Assembly: GCA_044871085.1 (NCBI GenBank)
Contig: JBIOZI010000184.1
Span: forward strand, 1-11,363
Direction: 5' to 3'
Source: CADEED01 sp044871085
GTDB taxonomy: Bacteria > Pseudomonadota > Gammaproteobacteria > Steroidobacterales > Steroidobacteraceae
DNA length: 11,363 bases
Notes under the pieces: generated by a model
What the model saw: the letters and a program-made list of their open reading frames with translations, nothing else
The model's database searches: none
What the model was told of the DNA's origin: nothing
Part shown: piece by piece, positions 1-5,950 of the stretch
Position numbering within the stretch: position 1 is the stretch's first letter
Layout: each line of letters opens with the position of its first letter
Position numbers and translations under genes: made by a program

Positions 1-63
1 CACCTGGCGGTGGTCAGCGACGCCATTCTTCGTGAATCCACCGCCGCGGGAGCCGCAGCATGA
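1..63 (+). CDS. C-terminal end of an upstream gene (partial)
   Basis: Reading from base 1, an open frame gives 20 residues (HLAVVSDAILRESTAAGAAA) and then TGA at 61-63. This stop overlaps the SDR start ATG at 60-62 in an ATGA arrangement, typical of translationally coupled genes in one operon. The fragment is too short to identify. Histidine phosphatase genes often sit beside SDR/phosphotransferase/ACAD genes in such clusters, and that family commonly ends shortly after an N-D-x-A-H-L motif. The leading HL would fit, but this is only a guess. The open frame could also be chance, since stops are rare in DNA this GC-rich. Confidence 0.45.
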   Translation, partial: HLAVVSDAILRESTAAGAAA

Positions 64-833
64 GCGTGCGCGCAGCATTCGACCTCAGCGGCCGCACCGC
101 GCTGGTCACCGGCGGCTCGCGCGGGCTCGGGCTCGCGATGGCGGGCGCGCTCGGCGAAATGGGCGCCAAGGTGGTCATCTCCGCGCGCAGGCTCGACGAG
201 CTCGACGCGGCGGTGGCCAGCCTGAAGAACAAGGGCGTCGAGGCCATGCGCGTGGTCGGCGACCTGTCGCGCGCGGACGGGGTGGGCGCGTTCGTCGACG
301 CCGTTGCAGCGGCGGCCGGCGCGCCCATCGACATCCTCGTCAACAACGCCGGCGCCACCTGGGGCGCACGCGCCGAGGAGCATCCCCTCGACGGCTGGAA
401 CAAGGTGCTGGGGCTCAATCTCACCGGCGTGTTCCTGCTCACGCAGCAGATAGGCGCGCGCTGGATGATCCCGCGCAAGCAGGGCCGCATCGTGAACATC
501 GCCTCGGTCGCGGGGCTGCAGGGCTCGCAGCATCTTCACGCCATCGCGTATCACACCAGCAAGGGCGGCCTGGTGAACTTCACGCGCGCGCTCGCCGCCG
601 AATGGGGCCGGTACGGCATCTCCGTGAACGCCATCTGCCCCGGGTTCATCCCGTCGAAGATGTCGGCCGGCGTGCTCGAGAAGATCACGCCGCTGGTGCT
701 CGAGGCCACGCCGATGCGCCAGCTCGGCGAGCCTGCCGACCTCGAGGGCCTGGTCGTGCTGCTGTCGAGCGCGGCGGCGCGCCACATCACGGGGCAGATC
801 ATCGCCGTCGACGGCGGCGCGTCGGTGGTATGA
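60..833 (+). CDS. SDR family NAD(P)-dependent oxidoreductase
   Basis: A 257-residue classical short-chain dehydrogenase/reductase, the usual family length. Visible motifs are the Rossmann glycine motif TGGSRGLG (17-24), NNAG (95-98), the active-site Asn (N120), catalytic S149 and Y164-x3-K168, and the PG motif at 194-195. The basic residues R21 and R43, the latter just after the second strand, favour NADP(H), which suits a reductase. The start is set by GGGAG at 48-52, 7 bases upstream, and by the ATGA overlap with the preceding frame. The next gene begins 7 bases after its stop. By context it may reduce a keto group on a CoA-bound acid, as LvaD does with levulinyl-CoA. A 3-oxoacyl or 3-hydroxyacyl role is equally possible from sequence alone. 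The fold is certain, the substrate is not. Confidence 0.93.
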   Translation: MSVRAAFDLSGRTALVTGGSRGLGLAMAGALGEMGAKVVISARRLDELDAAVASLKNKGVEAMRVVGDLSRADGVGAFVDAVAAAAGAPIDILVNNAGATWGARAEEHPLDGWNKVLGLNLTGVFLLTQQIGARWMIPRKQGRIVNIASVAGLQGSQHLHAIAYHTSKGGLVNFTRALAAEWGRYGISVNAICPGFIPSKMSAGVLEKITPLVLEATPMRQLGEPADLEGLVVLLSSAAARHITGQIIAVDGGASVV

Positions 834-840
834 GCGGCGC

Positions 841-1911
841 ATGAGCACGAGTCCGGCCGACACGATCCCGGTGCGCGAGGCGCACGTCATCGACGCGACG
901 CGGCTCGCGGCCTGGCTCGAGGGCCGGCTGCCCGGGGGCGCCGCCGGCCTGACACTGCGGCAGTTCCGCGGCGGGCAGTCGAACCCCACCTATCTACTCA
1001 CCACGGCCGGCGGCGGCTACGTGCTGCGCCGCAAGCCGCCCGGCGCGCTGCTGCCCTCGGCGCACGCCGTCGACCGCGAGTTCCGCATCCTCAACGCGCT
1101 GGTGAACACCGCGGTGCCCGTGCCGCGGCCGCTGTGCTACTGCGACGACGATTCGGTCGCCGGCACGCCGTTCTACGTCATGGAGTACGTCGACGGCCGA
1201 ATCTTCTGGAATCCCGCGCTGCCGGGGCTCACTACCGGCGAGCGTGGCGCGATCTACGACGAGATGAACCGCGTGATCGCCGCCATCCACTCGGTCGATC
1301 CGGACGCGGTGGGGCTGGGCGACTTCGGCAGGCGCGAGAATTACGTCGCGCGCCAGATCGAGCGCTGGACCCGGCAATACCGCGCCTCGGAGCTCGAGGC
1401 CATCGACGCCATGGAGCGCCTCATCGAGTGGCTGCCGCGGCACGTCCCGCCGGACGAGCCCGCGCGCATCACGCACGGCGATTTCCGCATCGACAATCTC
1501 ATCTTCGACCGGTCCCAGGTGCGCATCCGCGCGGTCATCGACTGGGAGCTCGCGACGCTCGGCAATGCGTTCTCCGATTTCGCCTACCACTGCATGCCGT
1601 TTCGCATGCCGGACAGCTTGCGCAAGGGTCTCGCGGGTCTCGACCTGGCAGCGCTCGGCATTCCGTCCGAGCGCGAATACCTGGAAACCTATTGTTCGCG
1701 CACGGGTTCGCGCACGGGCCGTGACGCCCACGCCCCCGCCACTTTCGATTTCTACATCGCGTTCAACCTGTTCCGGCTCGCCTCGATCCTCCAGGGCGTG
1801 GCCGCCCGTGCACGCCTCGGCAATGCGTCGAACGAGCATGCGGTCGAAGCCGGCAACCTCACCCGCCCCATCGCGGAGCTCGGCTGGGCGCAAGCCCTGC
1901 GGGCGCACTAG
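841..1911 (+). CDS. Phosphotransferase (APH fold), ACAD10/11 kinase-domain-like
   Basis: A 356-residue aminoglycoside-phosphotransferase-fold kinase. It shows the nucleotide-binding loop region GGQSNPTYLL (44-53), the ATP-binding lysine within VLRRKPPG (K65), the paired Glu in DREFRIL (E80), the catalytic loop HGDFRIDN (212-219; D214 base, N219 metal ligand) and the second metal motif IDWE (233-236). This is the subfamily fused to an acyl-CoA dehydrogenase in mammalian ACAD10/ACAD11 and related to LvaA of Pseudomonas putida. Those enzymes phosphorylate the 4-hydroxy group of hydroxyacyl-CoAs, so antibiotic resistance is not implied. The neighbouring ACAD gene is the expected partner. No strong ribosome site precedes ATG 841, which lies 7 bases after the SDR stop, so translational coupling is likely. 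A 12-bp tandem duplication (1695-1718) adds a repeated SRTG stretch near residues 286-293. Confidence 0.9.
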   Translation: MSTSPADTIPVREAHVIDATRLAAWLEGRLPGGAAGLTLRQFRGGQSNPTYLLTTAGGGYVLRRKPPGALLPSAHAVDREFRILNALVNTAVPVPRPLCYCDDDSVAGTPFYVMEYVDGRIFWNPALPGLTTGERGAIYDEMNRVIAAIHSVDPDAVGLGDFGRRENYVARQIERWTRQYRASELEAIDAMERLIEWLPRHVPPDEPARITHGDFRIDNLIFDRSQVRIRAVIDWELATLGNAFSDFAYHCMPFRMPDSLRKGLAGLDLAALGIPSEREYLETYCSRTGSRTGRDAHAPATFDFYIAFNLFRLASILQGVAARARLGNASNEHAVEAGNLTRPIAELGWAQALRAH

Positions 1912-1939
1912 CCCTCCGGGCCCACCAAAGGACATCGTC

Positions 1940-3163
1940 ATGTTCGAGTACTCCGACAAAGTGCAGCGGCTGCGCGCGCGGCTCGATGAATTCATGCGCG
2001 CGGAGATCTTTCCGGCCGAAGCCGTGTACGCCACGCAGCTCGCCGAGTGCCGCAAGACTTTTCCGTGGACCAGCCCGCCCATCATGCAGGAGCTCAAGAA
2101 AAAGGCGCGCGCCGCCGGCTTGTGGAACCTGTTCCTGCCGCACTCCGAGCACGGTGCCGGGCTCACCAACCTCGAGTACGCGCCGCTGTGCGAGCTGCTG
2201 GGGCGCTCGCCCATCGCGTCGGAGGCCTGCAATTGCAGCGCGCCCGACACGGGCAACATGGAGCTGCTCGAGCGCTTCGCCTCGCCTGCGCACAAGAAGC
2301 GCTGGCTCGAGCCGCTGCTGGCCGGCGAGATCCGCTCGGCATTCGCGATGACCGAGCCTGCGGTCGCCTCCAGCGACGCCACCAACATCGAGTGCCGCAT
2401 CACGCGCGACGGCGACTCGTACGTGCTCGAGGGACGCAAGTGGTGGATCTCCGGGGCCGCCGACGCGCGCTGCAAACTACTCATCCTCATCGGCAAGACC
2501 GACCCCGCGAATCCCGACCGCCATCGCCAGCAGTCGATGATCCTCGTGCCGCGCGACACGCCGGGCGTGCAGGTGCTGCGCAGCCTGCGCGTGTTCGGCT
2601 ACGACGACGCGCCGCACGGCCACGCGGAAGTGGTGTTCGACAAGGTGCGCGTGCCGGCCGACCACCTGCTGGTCGGGGAAGGCGAGGGCTTCGCGATCGC
2701 GCAGGCGCGGCTCGGCCCGGGACGCATCCACCATTGCATGCGCGCCATCGGCCTCGCGGAACGCGCGCTGTCGCTGCTGTGCAGGCGGGTTTCGGGCCGC
2801 ACGACGTTCGGTCGCAAGCTCTCCGAGCAGACCGTCACGCTCGAGCGCATCGCGAGCGCGCGCATCCAGATCGACAGCGCGCGACTGCTGGTGCTCAATG
2901 CCGCGTATCTCATGGACACGGTCGGCAACAAGGCCGCGGCGAAACACATCGCGATGATCAAGGTCGCCACGCCCGCGATGGCCTGCCAGGTGCTCGACTG
3001 GGCCATCCAGGCGCATGGCGGCGGCGGCGTCTGCGACGACTTCCCTCTGGCCGCCGGCTACGCGCAGGCGCGCACGCTGCGGCTCGTCGACGGACCGGAC
3101 GAAGTGCACAGCAACCAGATCGGGCGCCTGGAGATCGCGCAGCAGCTCGCCAGCGCCACCTGA
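1940..3163 (+). CDS. Acyl-CoA dehydrogenase, ACAD10/11-like
   Basis: A 407-residue flavin-dependent acyl-CoA dehydrogenase of normal family length. Residues 135-150 carry the first family signature (FAMTEPAVASSDATNI), GRTTFGRKL lies at 286-294, and the end contains QAHGGGGV (357-364) and LVDGPDEVH (382-390). In that last motif D384 occupies the position of the catalytic Glu of medium-chain dehydrogenase, in the GPDEVH form I associate with ACAD10/11-type enzymes. The frame is open far upstream, but ATG 1940 is chosen because AAAGGA (1927-1932) precedes it by 7 bases and family homology begins here; the upstream part overlaps the kinase gene. It starts 28 bases after the kinase stop. Likely role: convert the phosphorylated 4-hydroxyacyl-CoA made by the kinase into an enoyl-CoA with FAD. 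A plain alpha,beta-dehydrogenase is the alternative. Confidence 0.93.
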   Translation: MFEYSDKVQRLRARLDEFMRAEIFPAEAVYATQLAECRKTFPWTSPPIMQELKKKARAAGLWNLFLPHSEHGAGLTNLEYAPLCELLGRSPIASEACNCSAPDTGNMELLERFASPAHKKRWLEPLLAGEIRSAFAMTEPAVASSDATNIECRITRDGDSYVLEGRKWWISGAADARCKLLILIGKTDPANPDRHRQQSMILVPRDTPGVQVLRSLRVFGYDDAPHGHAEVVFDKVRVPADHLLVGEGEGFAIAQARLGPGRIHHCMRAIGLAERALSLLCRRVSGRTTFGRKLSEQTVTLERIASARIQIDSARLLVLNAAYLMDTVGNKAAAKHIAMIKVATPAMACQVLDWAIQAHGGGGVCDDFPLAAGYAQARTLRLVDGPDEVHSNQIGRLEIAQQLASAT

Positions 3164-3172
3164 GGAATTGCC

Positions 3173-4015
3173 ATGCCGCGCAAACACAAATACTCCGAGA
3201 CTCCCGACAATCCGCAGCTGCGCACGCTGCACCGCGCGCGCGAATCCGGCGACCGCCTGTTCGTCGCGGCGCTGGCCCGCGGGCTCGCCATCCTGCGGTG
3301 TTTCCGCTCCGGCGACCGCTACCTCGGCAACCAGGAGATCGCGCGCCGCACCGGGCTCGCCAAGCCCACCGTCTCGCGCCTCACCTATACGCTGAAGCGC
3401 ATCGGCTTCCTCACGCACTCCAAGGCGCGTGAGGAATACGCGCTCGGCGCCGGGGTGCTGGCGCTGGGACACGCCTACCTGGCCGCGCTCAACATGCGCG
3501 AGCTGGCGCGCCCGCTGATGCAGGAGATGGCCGATTTCGCGCAGGCCACCATCTGCCTGGGCGAGAACGACGGCCAGCACATGGTGATCGTGGAGATCTG
3601 CCACGGCAGCCCCACCTACCTGCTGCGCCTGGACGTCGGCCAGCGCGTGCCCCACAACACCACCGCGCTGGGCCGCGCCTACCTCGCGGGCATGACGCCC
3701 GAGCTGCGCGAGCAGCGCATCGACGCGATCACGCGCCCGCTGCAACCCGCGGCGCGCGCCAAGCTCGCCGCCGAGATGCAATCGTCGCTGCGCAACTACG
3801 ACAAGCACGGCTTCGTCCATTCGTTCGGGGACTGGAACCCGGAGATCTTCGCCGTCGGCGTGCCGCTGATCTCCGCCGACCGCACGCGCGTCATGGCGCT
3901 GTCGTGCAGCGGCGCGATGTTCGACGTCACGCGCAAGCGCGTCGTCGCCGAGCTCGGACCGCGCATGGTCGTGCTGCGGGACCGCATCTACACCGCCTCG
4001 CGCGGCGTATTCTGA
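3173..4015 (+). CDS. IclR-family transcriptional regulator
   Basis: A 280-residue DNA-binding regulator. After a basic N-terminal tail (1-28) comes the winged helix-turn-helix at about 30-90: RGLAILRCF (36-44), helix-turn-helix GNQEIARRTGLAKPTVSRL (52-70), then the wing. The rest (about 100-275) matches the IclR effector-binding domain, with the typical GxVPxxxTALGRAYLA stretch (156-172), which here reads GQRVPHNTTALGRAYLA, and a late GVPL segment (228-232). GAGG at 3162-3165, overlapping the ACAD stop, gives a good ribosome site and sets the start. The 9-base gap places it in the same transcript as the ACAD. It probably senses a pathway metabolite and controls this cluster, possibly with the TonB receptor. 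Its stop codon touches the left edge of the inverted-repeat element at 4015. Confidence 0.93.
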   Translation: MPRKHKYSETPDNPQLRTLHRARESGDRLFVAALARGLAILRCFRSGDRYLGNQEIARRTGLAKPTVSRLTYTLKRIGFLTHSKAREEYALGAGVLALGHAYLAALNMRELARPLMQEMADFAQATICLGENDGQHMVIVEICHGSPTYLLRLDVGQRVPHNTTALGRAYLAGMTPELREQRIDAITRPLQPAARAKLAAEMQSSLRNYDKHGFVHSFGDWNPEIFAVGVPLISADRTRVMALSCSGAMFDVTRKRVVAELGPRMVVLRDRIYTASRGVF

Positions 4016-4054
4016 AATGGGGACATTCCTCGTTTCCTAGCAAAAGGGGACAGA
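4015..4054 (+). repeat. Left 40-bp inverted-repeat arm
   Basis: It matches the reverse complement of 4190-4229 at all 40 positions. The pairing breaks at G4014 on the outside and G4055 on the inside. It contains GGGGACATTCC and AAAAGGGGACAGA. Confidence 0.9.
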
Positions 4055-4189
4055 GCAATGAACGCGAGAGCGGGCGCGAATCAGAATTTCGGGCGTGGCA
4101 GTGCCGTACCGCGCGGAAATCCTCGAGGCGCGCCCAGCCCGAGCGGGCTCGGCAGATTGGATCCACGCGCGCCCGCGTCCCCGATGAAG

Positions 4190-4229
4190 TCTGTCCCCTT
4201 TTGCTAGGAAACGAGGAATGTCCCCATTT
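4190..4229 (-). repeat. Right 40-bp inverted-repeat arm carrying the ligase start
   Basis: It is the perfect complement of 4015-4054. It contains GAGGA (4213-4217) directly against ATG 4218, and its last 12 bases are exactly the first four codons (M-S-P-F) of the ligase frame. A run of five T (4227-4231) straddles its outer edge. Confidence 0.9.
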
Positions 4230-5894
4230 TTCCCCAGGCGGCTGCCGTTCCATCTCACGCTGCCCGAGACCTCCCTCTGGTACAACCTCGAGGTGTCGGC
4301 ACGGCGCTTCCCCGAGCGGGCGGCGCTGATCTTCGGCAGCGCATCGATCAACTACCGCGACTTCCACCGGCGCTGCGAGGCGCTCGCCGGATTCCTGCAG
4401 GCGCATTGCGGCGTGCGCCGCGGCGACCGGGTGGCGCTGTTCATGCACAACAGCCCCCAGTTCGTGATCGCCTATTACGCGATCCTGCGCGCCGACGCGG
4501 CGGTGGTGCCCATCAACTGCATGAACACCACGTACGAGCTCGAGCACGTCCTGCGCGACGCCGGCGCGAACACGCTCATCACCGCGCAGCAGATGTACGC
4601 GACCATCGAGCCCCTGCTGGGCGACGCGAGCTCCTGCAAGGCCGTGCGGCACGCCATCGTCGCCTGCTATCGCGACTATTTTGGTGACAGCGCCGGCAGT
4701 GACGCCGCGAGCGCCCTGCCCGAGGCACTGGCCACGCCCCGCAAGAGCTTCGCGAACCCGCACGTAACCCCGTGGCACGAGGCGCTGGCACACGCGCATG
4801 CGCCCACACCACACACCGCCGGCCCCGACGACCTCGCGCTGATCTGCTACACCTCCGGCACCACCGGCAAGCCCAAGGGCTGCCTGCATCGGCACCGCGG
4901 CGTCATGCACAGCACGGTCGCGATCGCGCACTGGCACGACGTGCGCCAGCACTCCTGCACGCTCGCCGTGCTGCCGCTGTTCCACGTGACCGGCATGCAG
5001 AATTCCATGAACGCGCACGTCTACGGCGGGTCGAGCATGGTGCTGCTGCCGCGCTGGAGCCGCGACGCCGCGTACGCCGCGATCGAGCGCCACCAGGTGA
5101 CCAACCTCACCACCGTGCCGGCGATGATCGTGGACCTCATCACCAACTACGACCCGTCGCGCCACGATGTATCGACCCTGCGCGTCATCGGCGGCGGCGG
5201 CGCAGCCATGCCCGAGGCCGTCGCCACGCGGCTGAAAGAGCTCGCCGGCCTCACCTACCTGGAAGGCTACGGCATGACCGAGACCCTGGCGCCGACGCAC
5301 ATCAACCCCGGCGACCGGCCGAAGGCCGCCTGCCTCGGAATCCCGATCTTCGACACCGACGCGCGCATCATCGACCCGCAGACGCTCGCCGAACTACCGC
5401 AGGGCGCGGTGGGAGAGATCGTCGTCTGCGGCCCGCAGGTGCTCGAGGCCTACTGGAACAAGCCGGACGAGAATGCCGTGTGCTTCCTCGAGCTCGACGG
5501 CAAGCGGTTCCTGCGCACGGGCGATCTCGCGCGCATCGACGACGACGGCTATTTCTTCTTCGTCGAACGCCTCAAGCGCATGATCAACGCCGCGGGTTTC
5601 AAGGTGTGGCCGGCGGAAGTGGAAGCGCTGCTGTACGGCCATCCCGGTGTGCAGGAAGCCTGCGTGATCGGCAAGAACGATCCACGCAGCGGCGAGACGG
5701 TGAAGGCGCTGATCGTGCCCCGGGAAGCCGCGCGCGGCGCGCTCAGCGCCGATGAAATCATCGCCTGGGCCCGCGAGCACATGGCCGCGTACAAGGTGCC
5801 GCGTGAAGTGGAGTTCGTGGCCAGCCTGCCGCGCTCGGCCACCGGCAAAATCGACTGGCGGCTCCTGCAGGAGCAGGAAGCCGCCAGAAGCTGA
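4218..5894 (+). CDS. AMP-dependent acyl-CoA synthetase (ligase)
   Basis: A 558-residue adenylate-forming enzyme, full length for acyl-CoA ligases. It shows the P-loop YTSGTTGKPKG (211-221), the YGMTE core motif (351-355), TGD (434-436), the hinge region RLKRMINAAGFKVWPAEVE (451-469) and the C-terminal catalytic lysine in ATGKIDW (K544). It forms an acyl-adenylate from an acid and ATP, then the CoA thioester, so it would be the entry step of the cluster. Family-like sequence starts near residue 8 (RLPFHLTLPETSL). The first four codons lie in the inverted repeat. ATG 4218 is the only ATG near the start: the frame is closed by TGA at 4185-4187, and GAGGA abuts the ATG with no spacer, a poor arrangement. 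LvaE-like activation of a 4-oxo acid is a contextual guess; medium- or long-chain acids are equally possible. Confidence 0.93.
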   Translation: MSPFFPRRLPFHLTLPETSLWYNLEVSARRFPERAALIFGSASINYRDFHRRCEALAGFLQAHCGVRRGDRVALFMHNSPQFVIAYYAILRADAAVVPINCMNTTYELEHVLRDAGANTLITAQQMYATIEPLLGDASSCKAVRHAIVACYRDYFGDSAGSDAASALPEALATPRKSFANPHVTPWHEALAHAHAPTPHTAGPDDLALICYTSGTTGKPKGCLHRHRGVMHSTVAIAHWHDVRQHSCTLAVLPLFHVTGMQNSMNAHVYGGSSMVLLPRWSRDAAYAAIERHQVTNLTTVPAMIVDLITNYDPSRHDVSTLRVIGGGGAAMPEAVATRLKELAGLTYLEGYGMTETLAPTHINPGDRPKAACLGIPIFDTDARIIDPQTLAELPQGAVGEIVVCGPQVLEAYWNKPDENAVCFLELDGKRFLRTGDLARIDDDGYFFFVERLKRMINAAGFKVWPAEVEALLYGHPGVQEACVIGKNDPRSGETVKALIVPREAARGALSADEIIAWAREHMAAYKVPREVEFVASLPRSATGKIDWRLLQEQEAARS

Positions 5895-5899
5895 GGTAA

Positions 5900-5928
5900 A
5901 GGGCGAGTTAGGGGGACCGCCCCGCCCT
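5900..5928. terminator. Possible bidirectional terminator hairpin between convergent genes
   Basis: In the 56-base gap between the ligase and receptor stops, AGGGCG (5900-5905) can pair with CGCCCT (5923-5928), with an inner GGG/CCC pairing. Only a short T run (TTTACC) follows on the minus strand and none on the plus strand, so as an intrinsic terminator it is weak. Confidence 0.35.
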
Positions 5929-5950
5929 GTTCCTTCAGATCAGTGCGTCA

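Larger units (their letters stand above)
4015..4229. mobile_element. 215-bp MITE/REP-like element with 40-bp terminal inverted repeats
   Basis: Two perfectly complementary 40-base arms (4015-4054 and 4190-4229) enclose a 135-base centre with no convincing gene. Each arm carries two direct copies of GGGGACA (4019-4025 and 4046-4052 in the left arm). The element fills the IclR-ligase gap: the left edge holds the last base of the IclR TGA, and the right arm holds the ligase ATG and first four codons. No target-site duplication is evident. GGGGACA-rich inverted repeats are known to me near REP-associated tyrosine transposases (RAYT) in gammaproteobacteria, so a non-autonomous element of that kind is my best guess. 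No transposase is present here. The centre contains a smaller palindrome, AGCCCG-AG-CGGGCT, near 4136-4149. Confidence 0.7.

Noticed and set aside
841..1911. Aminoglycoside resistance gene
   Set aside because: The APH fold is shared, but the neighbouring ACAD and the ACAD10/11-like features point to an acyl-CoA-linked kinase.
1565..1939. N-terminal extension of the ACAD frame into the kinase gene
   Set aside because: The extension is low-complexity, overlaps the kinase, and a good ribosome site supports ATG 1940.
4015..4229. CRISPR array or insertion sequence with transposase
   Set aside because: There are only two inverted copies, no spaced direct-repeat series, and no transposase frame inside.
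3927..5300. A 457-residue minus-strand open frame across the element and ligase
   Set aside because: It is antisense to the ligase with shadow-type composition and has no motif.
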